Positions 14,311 to 22,818 of a stretch of 64,000 nucleotides of DNA are shown piece by piece (position 1 is the first letter of the stretch; each line of letters begins with the position of its first letter). The position numbers and the translations under genes were made by a program. Below the pieces are notes generated by a model. It was not told the origin of the DNA, did not search any database, and saw only the letters and a program-made list of their open reading frames with translations. Origin of the DNA: Winogradskyella marincola (lineage in GTDB: Bacteria > Bacteroidota > Bacteroidia > Flavobacteriales > Flavobacteriaceae); the NCBI RefSeq assembly GCF_029624125.1, contig NZ_JARSBN010000005.1, positions 62,001 through 126,000 on the forward strand, in the 5' to 3' direction.

Positions 14311-16088
14311 ATAAAACAGTCAATATAAATTTAGCAGGTATATTCTTCCACATAGACGAAGATGCATATCTTAAGTTATCGCGCTATCTTGAGGCTATAA
14401 AACGTTCATTTACAGACTCTCAAGGACGTTCAGAAATTATCGCAGATATAGAAGCTCGTATTGCCGAGTTGTTTTCTGAGCGTATACAAAACGAAAAACA
14501 AGTTGTTGGTGTAAAACTCGTAGATGAAGTTATTACTATAATGGGACAACCAGAGGATTATTTGGTTGATGACGAAATCTTTGAAGATGAACCTCAGCCA
14601 AAAAAATCTCGTAATTCTAATTCTGGTCCTACAAAAAAACTATTTAGAGATACCGACAACTCTTACATAGGTGGTGTTTCTGCTGGTTTGGGTCATTATT
14701 TTGGCATAGATGTGCTTTGGATAAGACTTATTTGGGCCATACTATTTTTTGGTGCCGGAACAGGAGTAATACTCTATTTAATACTATGGGCATTAGTGCC
14801 AGAAGCTAAGACTACAGCAGAAAAGCTAACAATGACTGGTGATCCTGTAAACATCAGTAACATTGAAAAAAAAATTAAAGACAGCATTGATTCGGTATCA
14901 GAAACCGTAAAAAATGTTGATTTTAAAAAACATGGCGAAAAATTAAAAGAAGGCTTAGACGATCTTACCGATAACATTTCAGAAACAGTAAAGAGTGTCG
15001 ATTTTCAGAAGCAAGGCAATCGGTTAAAATCGAGTTCGCAAACCTTTTTTGATTCTATCGGAAACATAATAATGTTTTTCCTAAAAATCATCGCTAAGTT
15101 CATTGGTATTATACTTATTGTCGCTGGTGTAGGTGCTATAATAACCTCAATTGTATTCTTATTTACTGTAGGTATTACAGATGCTATACACTTGCCTGGT
15201 ATTGACTTGCTCTATGTCGCAAATGCAGCAAACATACCTATTTGGATAATGTCTACACTAGCATTTTTTGCTATTGGTATACCATTTTTCTTCATCTTCT
15301 ATTTAGGACTAAAGATCTTAGTAAACAACTTAAAGTCTATAGGTAATGTTGCCAAATTTACATTACTAGGCATTTGGCTAATAGCTATTGTAGGAATTAT
15401 AATAATCGTAATAAAACAAGCAACAGAGCATACTTTTGATGCAAAAGTTGTTACTAAAAACGAACTAATAATAAAAGCTGGCGACACTATTAATCTAAAT
15501 AATTCTGAATATGATGAATACAGTAGTTATCGTTATAACCACAACAACGATTTTAATATTATTGAAAACGATGAAGGTCCTAGTATAATTACGTCAAACG
15601 TAAGATATATTGTAAAATCAACCACAGATTCTGTTGCTTCAATTATTATTGAAAAAGAAGCTACCGGAAGCGATTACAACAAAGCAAAAACACGTGCAGA
15701 AAACATTGATTTTGGATATAAACTCAATGGCAATACTCTGGTTTTAAATGATTACTTAAAAACTGACATAGAGAATAAGTTTAGCGAACAAGAAGTAAGA
15801 GTCATTATCTATTTACCAGAAGGTACAATTCTATATACTGATAAGAGTTTTTCAAAATCATGGAGATATAGTTACTCTAGATATGGTACCAATCTTTTAA
15901 GAGATATAGAATTTGGTAAGTATTATAAAATTACCAAAGACAATGCTGAGTGTTTAGACTGTAGTAATAACGAAACCACTAAAGAAACTGTAACCTCAGA
16001 AGAAATGTCGTCGTCTAACCAAGAAAAGCATGAAGTCAATCTAAAAATAGACGAAAATGGAGTTGATTTTGAAATTAACAACAATTGA
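14307..16088 (+). CDS. PspC-domain membrane protein with N-terminal DUF1700-like region
   Basis: The 593-residue protein has three parts. Residues 1-95 are a soluble region (INLAGIFFHIDEDAYLKL...IADIEARIAELF...IMGQPEDY). Residues 107-172 are a PspC domain (KKLFRDTDNSYIGGVSAGLGHYFGID, then a membrane helix ending WALVPEA). The rest has four more membrane segments (about 250-370) and a beta-rich outer domain. Between 185 and 245 a KxxVDFKKxGxxL unit occurs twice (VKNVDFKKHGEKL and VKSVDFQKQGNRL). PspC proteins take part in the phage-shock envelope response. It overlaps the PadR gene by 4 bases. Confidence 0.88.
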   Translation: MNKTVNINLAGIFFHIDEDAYLKLSRYLEAIKRSFTDSQGRSEIIADIEARIAELFSERIQNEKQVVGVKLVDEVITIMGQPEDYLVDDEIFEDEPQPKKSRNSNSGPTKKLFRDTDNSYIGGVSAGLGHYFGIDVLWIRLIWAILFFGAGTGVILYLILWALVPEAKTTAEKLTMTGDPVNISNIEKKIKDSIDSVSETVKNVDFKKHGEKLKEGLDDLTDNISETVKSVDFQKQGNRLKSSSQTFFDSIGNIIMFFLKIIAKFIGIILIVAGVGAIITSIVFLFTVGITDAIHLPGIDLLYVANAANIPIWIMSTLAFFAIGIPFFFIFYLGLKILVNNLKSIGNVAKFTLLGIWLIAIVGIIIIVIKQATEHTFDAKVVTKNELIIKAGDTINLNNSEYDEYSSYRYNHNNDFNIIENDEGPSIITSNVRYIVKSTTDSVASIIIEKEATGSDYNKAKTRAENIDFGYKLNGNTLVLNDYLKTDIENKFSEQEVRVIIYLPEGTILYTDKSFSKSWRYSYSRYGTNLLRDIEFGKYYKITKDNAECLDCSNNETTKETVTSEEMSSSNQEKHEVNLKIDENGVDFEINNN

Positions 16089-16174
16089 TACCCATTAATT
16101 GACAGTTCGGTTAAATTAAGTTTAGATCAATCAAAATAACACAGACATTTGCGCTGTAATCATCAATCAAAAAA

Positions 16175-16699
16175 ATGAACCAATCAATCAAATCACTTTT
16201 GCTGTGCAGTATCGGATTCCTAATGGCCTCTGGTATTGCAGCAGCTCAGGTGGAAAAAAATTCTGACCTCTACAAAACACTCAAACAACAAGACAGTATT
16301 TTATTCGATATAGGATTTAATAAATGTGACATAGAAAAGAGTGCAGAAATAATATGTGATGACTTAGAATTTTACCACGATAAAGGTGGTGTTACAAATT
16401 CTAAAGAAGAATTCGTCAAAACAATGAAAAACGGAATCTGCAGTAACACCAACACAACAAAGGTCTATCGGTTTCTAGTTGAAGAGAGTTTAGAAGTTTT
16501 TCCTATGTACAATAACGGTGAGCTATATGGAGCATTACAAACCGGAAAGCACTTCTTTTCTACCAATGAAGACATGACTTATGATAAATCTGACAACTAT
16601 GCTTTGTTTTCACATTTGTGGATTATAGAGGAAAATGAATGGAAACTAAAGCGCGTTTTAAGTTATAATCATACATCAAAAGAAAAATCTGAAAATTAA
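16175..16699 (+). CDS. exported NTF2-like/DUF4440 protein
   Basis: A signal peptide (MNQSIKSLLLCSIGFLMASGIAAAQ) precedes a 150-residue NTF2-like fold. DSILFDIGFNKCDIEKSAEIICDDLEFYHDKGG is the first helix-strand unit (the core FNKCDIE is at about 49-55), and SHLWIIEENEWKLKRVLSYNH is the final beta strands. Such small cone-shaped domains bind ligands or act as accessory modules. The leader before the ATG (AATCATCAATCAA plus A run) is shared with neighbouring genes. It lies within the PadR/PspC/DUF2807 series. Confidence 0.8.
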   Translation: MNQSIKSLLLCSIGFLMASGIAAAQVEKNSDLYKTLKQQDSILFDIGFNKCDIEKSAEIICDDLEFYHDKGGVTNSKEEFVKTMKNGICSNTNTTKVYRFLVEESLEVFPMYNNGELYGALQTGKHFFSTNEDMTYDKSDNYALFSHLWIIEENEWKLKRVLSYNHTSKEKSEN

Positions 16700-16740
16700 A
16701 TTTTCATAAAAATCATCAATCAAATAAATCAAAAAAAATC

Positions 16741-17469
16741 ATGAGCACATTAGTAAGAATAGTAGTCACCAGTATTTTAAGCATTATCATGCTTTCCTGT
16801 GATTTTTCACTAAACATAGGCACAGGAATTGACGGCAACAAAAAAGTTGTAACTCAAGATCGCAATATTTCTAACAACTTTGAATCTATTAAAGTAAGCC
16901 AAGGTCTAGACCTATACATTACCCAAAGTAATGATGTATCTCTAAGTGTAGAAGCTGATGAAAACCTTCACGATATCATTATGACAGATGTTGAAAACGG
17001 CACACTTCGTATCTATACTACAGAAAATATTAGAAGAGCAGCATCTAAAAAAATCAATCTTAGCATTGATAATATCTCGGCAATTAAAGCAACTAGTGGT
17101 AGTGATGTATTTTCAACAAATACTATAAAAACTAACTCACTAGAACTTAATTGTACAAGTGGAGCAGACATAACATTAGATGTAAAAACAGAAACACTAA
17201 ACTGTTATTCCACTAGTGGTAGTGATATAAGAGTTAGCGGCACTACAAAATCTTTATTTGCAGAAGCGACAAGCGGCAGCGATATAAAAGCCTCTGATCT
17301 TATTGCCGAAACATCTAAAGTAAAAGCTACAAGCGGAGCTGACATCTCTGTTAATACCTCAAAAGAATTAACAGCCAGAGCAACCAGTGGTGGCGATATT
17401 AGATACTCTGGTAATCCTGAAAAAGTCGATAAATCTGATAATTCTGCTGGAAGTGTTAGAGCAAATTAA
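16741..17469 (+). CDS. head-GIN/DUF2807 lipoprotein with TSGSD repeats
   Basis: The 242-residue lipoprotein (LSCDFSL; Cys20) has a DUF2807 'head GIN' domain with right-handed beta-helix character. FESIKVSQGLDLYITQSND starts the domain and VEADENLHDIIM is diagnostic. A motif TSGSDV/TSGADI/TSGSDI/TSGGDI recurs six times from about residue 117 to 218, forming successive helix turns. The function is unknown; these proteins are outer-membrane or periplasmic and co-occur with PspC operons. It is the last gene of the series before a new promoter at 17578. Confidence 0.87.
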   Translation: MSTLVRIVVTSILSIIMLSCDFSLNIGTGIDGNKKVVTQDRNISNNFESIKVSQGLDLYITQSNDVSLSVEADENLHDIIMTDVENGTLRIYTTENIRRAASKKINLSIDNISAIKATSGSDVFSTNTIKTNSLELNCTSGADITLDVKTETLNCYSTSGSDIRVSGTTKSLFAEATSGSDIKASDLIAETSKVKATSGADISVNTSKELTARATSGGDIRYSGNPEKVDKSDNSAGSVRAN

Positions 17470-17577
17470 TGTTTATTTCTTTCAAAAAACAGACTTACCA
17501 ACCCACCTCAAAAACCTAAAAACCAACCAATTGCAAACCGTTTTAAATTCTTTATAGAGTTTGGGGCGGTTTTTGTA

Positions 17578-17585
17578 TATCTTTG
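17578..17585 (+). promoter_or_regulatory. promoter -7 box (TATCTTTG) for the second DUF2807 gene
   Basis: A perfect TAnnTTTG match lies 67 bases before the ATG at 17653. A TTTG lies 14 bases upstream of it, closer than the usual 17-21. It shows that the second DUF2807 gene can be transcribed separately. Confidence 0.5.
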
Positions 17586-17652
17586 TTTAGCAGCTAAGAA
17601 AGTGACATTTTCCCTGAGTTGTGTCTTATTAATAGCGAAACAAAGATTAAAA

Positions 17653-18483
17653 ATGAAAAAAGTTTTACTTATTCTGGTATTAATGTTGGCAGCAATACCT
17701 ACAATTAATGCCCAAGAGAAAATTAAAGGTGATAGAAATGTTACCATAAAACAAACATACATTGACGACTTTCATACCATTGTTGTTAATGGTGATTTTT
17801 CTATAGAAATTGTTTACAATAGTAAGCCTTCTGTTAATGTAGAAACAGACGACAACTTACACGACGTTATACAATTTGATGTTGTTGATGGTGTTTTATC
17901 ATTTGCGCAATCCATGCGAATTACGTCAAAAAAGCGACTTAATATAACCGTAAATTATGGAGATGCGCTTCAAAATATTGAAATAAAAGGTGATGGCGAA
18001 ATACGATCTTTAACCTCAATGGAACTTGGTGATGCCAGCTTAATAACCAGTGACAACTCTAGAGCTTACTTAAATATTAAAGCAGACAACTTTGATTATA
18101 AAAGTACCGGAAAATCTAAAACACGATTAAATCTTACTGCAGATTCAACAAAAATTGAGCTGAGTGACAACAGTAAATTAGATGCATTAATTAATAGTAA
18201 AGTTGCAGATTTTGATTTGTACCAACGTTCTGATGCTGTTATTGAAGGTGCTGCAAATAAATCTGTAATACGATTAGATAATTCTACAAATTTTAATAGT
18301 CCTAAGTTTGATGTTAAAACCGTTGACGCTACTTTAGAAGGCAACAGCGATTTAACTATAAGTACAATAGATAACATCTCTATTGCTGCATCAGGAGATA
18401 CCGAAGTATATCTTTTTGGTAGCCCAGAAATTACTATTACAAAGTTTGAGGATACTGCAAAACTTCAAAAGAAGCAACGCTAG
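17653..18483 (+). CDS. exported head-GIN/DUF2807 protein
   Basis: The start at 17653 is chosen because it opens on a signal peptide (MKKVLLILVLMLAAIPTINAQ); an earlier in-frame start at 17602 would only add 17 residues before it. The 276-residue product is a second DUF2807 protein: DDFHTIVVNGDFSIEIVYNSKP, then VETDDNLHDVIQFDV, then repeated short beta turns. It is a paralogue of the lipoprotein encoded upstream but lacks its TSGSD repeats and its lipobox. It is convergent with the YceI gene ending at 18495. The function is unknown. Confidence 0.85.
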   Translation: MKKVLLILVLMLAAIPTINAQEKIKGDRNVTIKQTYIDDFHTIVVNGDFSIEIVYNSKPSVNVETDDNLHDVIQFDVVDGVLSFAQSMRITSKKRLNITVNYGDALQNIEIKGDGEIRSLTSMELGDASLITSDNSRAYLNIKADNFDYKSTGKSKTRLNLTADSTKIELSDNSKLDALINSKVADFDLYQRSDAVIEGAANKSVIRLDNSTNFNSPKFDVKTVDATLEGNSDLTISTIDNISIAASGDTEVYLFGSPEITITKFEDTAKLQKKQR

Positions 18484-18494
18484 TGTTTAGGGAT

Positions 18495-19091
18495 TTAGAC
18501 TTCGTTTATTTTAAGAGCGAATTCTATTTCTATTTCTGGTGAGACTTTTACCATTCCTAGCATTTTTTTGGGAGCTTCTAAATTAAAATCCGTAATGTCT
18601 ATTGGCAAAAGACCTTGCACATATATTTCGTTTCCTTTTATAATTTTTACAGGTATTTTATAATCCTTAGAGATATTACATATTGTAATACTTAGTGTGG
18701 CATTTATAAATTCTGAAATCTCGTTTTGTTTAGAAATTTCTTTAAGACTAAGAGTTATTTTAGGGTATTCATCTGTTCTAAGAAGTTTTCTAAAATCTTT
18801 ATTTATAGCTTTTCCTCCACAATGAAATTCTATGTTAGGAAGCTGAATTGTTGCCGAATTAAACTGTATTGAATTTTCTAGCTCTTTGTAACCTATTTTA
18901 ATTTCGTTAGAAAAGGCTTGTATATTAAAGCTACAGTTAAATTTACTAACATTAGTTTTTCCGTTAATCTTCAGATAACTATCTGATGAAAAGGATACTG
19001 TTGTTTCACTTGTTTCTTCGTTAGCTTTAAGAGGTATATTTCCTATTAAAGTGAAAAAAAACAATATGGTAAATGAGACTACTTTAATCAT
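18495..19091 (-). CDS. YceI-family exported protein (second of two)
   Basis: A signal peptide (MIKVVSFTILFFFTLIGNIPLKA) precedes a YceI lipocalin-like barrel of about 170 residues. INGKTNVSKFNCSF, FHCGGKAINKDFRKLLRTDEYPKI (core DFRKLLRTDEYP) and the final strand ISPxIEIEFAL mark the family. YceI barrels bind isoprenoid-type lipids. This copy has three Cys in the mature part, unlike its paralogue at 20457. It follows the porin gene after a terminator, so it may be read through only in part or have its own promoter. Confidence 0.85.
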   Translation of the reverse strand: MIKVVSFTILFFFTLIGNIPLKANEETSETTVSFSSDSYLKINGKTNVSKFNCSFNIQAFSNEIKIGYKELENSIQFNSATIQLPNIEFHCGGKAINKDFRKLLRTDEYPKITLSLKEISKQNEISEFINATLSITICNISKDYKIPVKIIKGNEIYVQGLLPIDITDFNLEAPKKMLGMVKVSPEIEIEFALKINEV

Positions 19092-19106
19092 AACAAAATG
19101 AAAAAA

Positions 19107-19137
19107 AGGTCTTTAACCTAACATAGATTAAAGACCT
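19107..19137 (-). terminator. terminator after the porin gene
   Basis: On the minus strand AGGTCTTTAA and TTAAAGACCT form a stem followed by a run of T. It lies downstream of the porin gene and upstream of the second YceI gene. Confidence 0.8.
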
Positions 19138-19151
19138 GGTTAATTATTACT

Positions 19152-20429
19152 TTAGAAACTAATTACAGCCTCTGCCATAAGCCCATTAAATTTTCCTTCG
19201 TCTAAGAGGCTTCCTACAGGGTAGTCTTTGTATTGTTGGTCTACATATTCTACTTTCATTAATACATTTTTGGTTAAGAACCAACCTGCACCCAATTGAA
19301 ATCTATTTACAGTAACATCATCTCCACTAGCAAGCTCAGCGCTAACAGTGTTGTATCTACCACCTACAAAAAGGTTCTCAGACTTACCAAATCTGTAAAT
19401 TACTTCACCTGCATATTGTTCAGCATTTCTTCTATCTGTTTCACTCAAAGCTCTACCAGAGGTTAGTTCTACAGTTCCAAAAAACTCTAATCCACCATAT
19501 TTTACAAATGGATTAACCATTATAGCTGTAATCTTGTTTGAAAAACCAGGATCAAAACGTCCAGATCTAAAGTTATCGCTTGTAGCAGCCGCATCTTGCA
19601 TTATATTATAGTATCTAGATCCTGCTCTATCTGCTGTGTATAGATATACATTTTGAGCATATCCTGTGTTATATAAAGAACCTGTAAGCCTAAATCTAAA
19701 GTCATCAGTGATTTGCTTATCGTATCCTAATTTTGCTAAAAAGGCAGCACCACCTGTTGTTCCGTTAGATTTGCTTGTACTTTGGTTAAGCTTACCATTA
19801 GTAAAGCCTAACATACCAAAGAAACCATTGTTTGTATTATAATATAACTCAGCACCAACCTCTGTTGTAAAAGAATCCATAATCAGGTTACCTACAAACG
19901 GATTGTAAAGTGCTTGTGCATTATCGCTTCTTCTAAAATGAGCATCACCATAGTTGTTTTCCATATGACCAATCTTAATGGTTACATGCTGCATTAAATC
20001 CTCCAAGAAACCTTCGCTAATAAACTCTAATTTATCTACCTGAAAGTATCCTCCTTTTACATAAGGTTCATGGTGATGTCTTGATGATAAATAGGTTCTT
20101 AAGTGCATATTAACACCATCAAAAAGTGCTACATCTAAATCTAAATTTGCGGTTGCCAAATTAAAATTACTACCAACCTCTCCTATCGGAACTATGCCTG
20201 AGTTTTCATTCTCTAATGCCTGATATTGTAAGGCAAAAGCACCACCAATTCTTACATTAATATCCTTAAAAGTCGTTGCTGTATCTTTTGGAGATTCAAA
20301 AACATTAACACCTCTTTTGTCTGGTTGTCTGTAATTGTCTAAATCTCTTTTACTTTTCTCTTGCGCAAATAGAGAACTGCTTAGTGTCAGTGCAAGAATA
20401 AAACTTGCTATTTTTAAAATTGATTTCAT
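19152..20429 (-). CDS. porin-type outer-membrane protein
   Basis: The 425-residue barrel has a signal peptide (MKSILKIASFILALTLSSSLFAQ) and an alternating aromatic/Gly pattern throughout, ending in AVISF. Parts such as FRLTGSLYNTGY and NPFVKYGGLEFFGTVELTSGRA resemble phosphate-selective porin O/P-like proteins of flavobacteria, but the substrate cannot be stated. It lies between two YceI genes on the same strand, 27 bases after the first, so it is likely co-transcribed with it from the promoter at 21065. Confidence 0.75.
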   Translation of the reverse strand: MKSILKIASFILALTLSSSLFAQEKSKRDLDNYRQPDKRGVNVFESPKDTATTFKDINVRIGGAFALQYQALENENSGIVPIGEVGSNFNLATANLDLDVALFDGVNMHLRTYLSSRHHHEPYVKGGYFQVDKLEFISEGFLEDLMQHVTIKIGHMENNYGDAHFRRSDNAQALYNPFVGNLIMDSFTTEVGAELYYNTNNGFFGMLGFTNGKLNQSTSKSNGTTGGAAFLAKLGYDKQITDDFRFRLTGSLYNTGYAQNVYLYTADRAGSRYYNIMQDAAATSDNFRSGRFDPGFSNKITAIMVNPFVKYGGLEFFGTVELTSGRALSETDRRNAEQYAGEVIYRFGKSENLFVGGRYNTVSAELASGDDVTVNRFQLGAGWFLTKNVLMKVEYVDQQYKDYPVGSLLDEGKFNGLMAEAVISF

Positions 20430-20456
20430 AATACTATAGTTTATAGTTAATTGTTG

Positions 20457-21041
20457 TTATTTGTTGAAAACTGATTTGAATATTATTTTTATTTCATCAC
20501 CTGTCTTTATGGTTCCTAACAAAGCCTTTGGTGGCTCAACACCATAGTCTGTCATTTTTAGAGACTTTTCTCCATTTAAATAAATTTTGTCTCCATCTAT
20601 TTTTAGATTGAAGCTTAAAGAAACCGACTTCGTAGTACCACTAATGGTTAACTTTCCTTTTACTGTAGCTTTAAAATGAGATTCTGATATTTTTTCTAAT
20701 TGACTAACCGAAGACATTAGAAAAGTGATTTTCTTATGCTTATCTGTATTAAGTGCTTTAAAAGTCTTTTTGTCCATTGCAGATTTTCCGCTTTTAAGGC
20801 TTTCAGCTTTTACAGAAAAATCTAATTTATTTATTGTAAATTCTTCAGAATTTGAAACATTTAAATTACCAGATTGCTCTTCTGCATTAAGCTCCCAATC
20901 ATGTAAGGAAGAGGTACCTTCTACACTTAAAACAGAAGATTTACTAAGTGTATAATTTTGAGATACTAATTGTTGAAAAGAAAAAAGTGTACTTACAAAA
21001 AATAATAGATAAAGTATCGGAGTTTTGAGTGTGTAGTTCAT
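20457..21041 (-). CDS. YceI-family exported protein (first of two)
   Basis: The 194-residue protein has a signal peptide followed by a YceI barrel: SVLSVEGTSSLHDWELNAEEQSG, AESLKSGKSAMDKKTFKALNTDKHKKITF (core SAMDKKTFKALNT), and LTISGTTKSVSLSFNL. The TSSLHDW motif is typical of Bacteroidota YceI proteins. It is the first gene behind a promoter with a Crp/Fnr-like palindrome and precedes the porin by 27 bases. YceI members are lipid-binding and often stress- or respiration-linked. Confidence 0.88.
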   Translation of the reverse strand: MNYTLKTPILYLLFFVSTLFSFQQLVSQNYTLSKSSVLSVEGTSSLHDWELNAEEQSGNLNVSNSEEFTINKLDFSVKAESLKSGKSAMDKKTFKALNTDKHKKITFLMSSVSQLEKISESHFKATVKGKLTISGTTKSVSLSFNLKIDGDKIYLNGEKSLKMTDYGVEPPKALLGTIKTGDEIKIIFKSVFNK

Positions 21042-21064
21042 AATTGTTTTCTTTAATGTTTATA

Positions 21065-21108
21065 CAAAGTTTTGAAAAAAAACAATCCTATTTTATGATA
21101 AAAGTCAT
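21065..21108 (-). promoter_or_regulatory. promoter with Crp/Fnr-type palindrome before the YceI-porin operon
   Basis: ATGATAAAAGTCAT at 21095-21108 is a near-perfect TGAy-N4-rTCA palindrome, the form bound by Crp/Fnr-family regulators in Bacteroidota. On the minus strand, AAACTTTG (21072-21065; one base off TAnnTTTG) lies downstream. A transcription start at about 21061 would put the palindrome centre near -41, the class II activator position. The box is inferred, not tested. Confidence 0.45.
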
Positions 21109-21134
21109 ATCATAGTGAACATTATTTAATAGAA

Positions 21135-21161
21135 AAAGCCGAAGTATAAAACTTCGGCTTT
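21135..21161 (-). terminator. terminator after trxB
   Basis: AAAGCCGAAGT / ACTTCGGCTTT with a 5-base loop is followed on the minus strand by TTTTCT. It lies 26 bases past the trxB stop codon. Confidence 0.88.
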
Positions 21162-21186
21162 AAAATATATTATTGTAAGCATGCTA

Positions 21187-22170
21187 TTAGTTGTAGGTAG
21201 AAGTTACAACTTCAAAATCAGCCTCCTTAGCTGCTAAATAGCGTTCAGCATCTAAAGCTGCCATACAACCTGTACCTGCAGCAGTAATAGCCTGTCTATA
21301 TACATGGTCTGCTGCGTCACCGCTTACAAACACACCTTCTACATTGGTTTTACTTGTTCCAGGAACAGCATTAATAATGTATCCTGTTTCATCTAAATCT
21401 ATCTGCCCTTTAAAGATATCAGTGTTAGGCTTATGGCCAATGGCTACAAAGAAACCAGTTGCTTCAATTTCGTGCTTTTCGTTGGTTTGGTTATTAAAAA
21501 CTCTAACACCTGTAACAACTTGTCCATCACCTAAAACTTCATCAGTTTCGGTATTGTATAAGATTTCGATATTTTCGGTTTTCTTTACGCGCTCTGCCAT
21601 AATTTTAGACGCTCTAAACTCATCTCGACGCACTAACATCGTTACTTTTTTACAAAGTTTAGATAAATAATGTGCCTCTTCGCAAGCAGAATCTCCTGCT
21701 CCTACGATAACAACTTCTTGGTTTCTGTAAAAGAAACCATCACAAACTGCACATGCAGAAACTCCACCTCCTAGTTTTAAATATTTTTGTTCAGATGGTA
21801 ATCCTAAATATTTTGCAGATGCTCCTGTAGATATAATTACCGTTGATGCGTGTATTTCTTTCTCATCGTTAATCCAAACTTTATGAATATCGCCTGAAAA
21901 ATCTACTTTAGTTACCCAACCATGACGCACATCTGTACCAAAACGTTCTGCTTGTTTTTGTAACTGTATCATCATTTCTGGTCCTGTAATACCCTCAGGA
22001 TATCCAGGAAAGTTTTCAACATCATTTGTAGTGGTTAATTGCCCTCCAGGTTGCTCACCTTGGTACATTACAGGTTCCATGTTAGCTCTAGATGCATATA
22101 TAGCTGCAGTATAGCCAGCAGGTCCAGAACCTATAATTAGGCATTTTACTTTTTCAATTGTATCAGACAT
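21187..22170 (-). CDS. trxB: thioredoxin-disulfide reductase
   Basis: The 327-residue flavoenzyme transfers electrons from NADPH to thioredoxin. It has an FAD-binding GSGPAG at residues 15-20, the active-site CAVC pair at 140-143, the NADPH-binding VGAGDSACEEA segment, and the C-terminal GVFVSGDAADHVYRQ motif. The ATG at 22170 (MSDTIEK) is preferred over one 24 bases earlier, since the latter lies close to the TACTTTTG promoter box at 22192-22199 and would leave almost no leader. The gene is monocistronic and ends in a clear terminator. Confidence 0.95.
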   Translation of the reverse strand: MSDTIEKVKCLIIGSGPAGYTAAIYASRANMEPVMYQGEQPGGQLTTTNDVENFPGYPEGITGPEMMIQLQKQAERFGTDVRHGWVTKVDFSGDIHKVWINDEKEIHASTVIISTGASAKYLGLPSEQKYLKLGGGVSACAVCDGFFYRNQEVVIVGAGDSACEEAHYLSKLCKKVTMLVRRDEFRASKIMAERVKKTENIEILYNTETDEVLGDGQVVTGVRVFNNQTNEKHEIEATGFFVAIGHKPNTDIFKGQIDLDETGYIINAVPGTSKTNVEGVFVSGDAADHVYRQAITAAGTGCMAALDAERYLAAKEADFEVVTSTYN

Positions 22171-22191
22171 ATCTTGTGTTTTATTACAAAA

Positions 22192-22199
22192 CAAAAGTA
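22192..22199 (-). promoter_or_regulatory. trxB promoter -7 box (TACTTTTG)
   Basis: A perfect TAnnTTTG match on the minus strand lies 22 bases before the trxB start used here. No clear TTG is found upstream. Confidence 0.55.
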
Positions 22200-22329
22200 G
22201 GATTTTTGTATAAATCCTTACATAGAAGTTATTAACACTTACTATAGTGTCATAAAGTTTTCAAATTGCTTTAATTTCTCAAATTAATTTATTAAATTTT
22301 AGGTATTTAATAGCTAAATCTAACCTGTC

Positions 22330-22818
22330 ATGAAAACAAAACTTCTTTTTCTAAGCATGTTATTGTTATTAGCTTTTTCGTGTAAAAACGAGGCTAAAAG
22401 CACAGAAACGACTAGTGACTCATCTAACGCAGCGTTAAATGATAAACTTAGTGACTTAAAAGGCACATGGGAACTCACAGGATTTTACAATTACAAGGAT
22501 AATGTCGTTGTTGATTCTTTTAAAATGAATCCAGATTTTAGACAACTAAAGATGTACACAGACACCAAAGTAATGTGGTGCAAGCATAGACCTGCAGACT
22601 CTTCTGAGTGGTTTGGATATGGTACTTACAAGTTTGACGGCGACCAATTAACAGAAGTGCTAGATTTTGGCTCTACCGTTATGGACGAGGTAATTGCCGA
22701 AAAAAAACAGTTTATTTTTGAATTGAATTTACAGTCTAATAAATTTCAGCAAATAGAATTAGATGATGAAGGCAACAGAATATATTCTGAAAATTACATC
22801 AGAGTTGAAGAGCCTTAA
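22330..22818 (+). CDS. lipocalin-like lipoprotein
   Basis: The 162-residue lipoprotein (lipobox LLAFSC, Cys18) has a short Ser/Thr linker and then a small beta-barrel domain that begins LKGTWELTGFYNYKD. This GTWxLxG start is typical of lipocalin-like domains in Bacteroidota. FGYGTYKFDGDQLTEV is a later strand pair. The ligand is unknown. Its stop overlaps that of the convergent glycosyltransferase gene by 4 bases. Confidence 0.7.
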   Translation: MKTKLLFLSMLLLLAFSCKNEAKSTETTSDSSNAALNDKLSDLKGTWELTGFYNYKDNVVVDSFKMNPDFRQLKMYTDTKVMWCKHRPADSSEWFGYGTYKFDGDQLTEVLDFGSTVMDEVIAEKKQFIFELNLQSNKFQQIELDDEGNRIYSENYIRVEEP

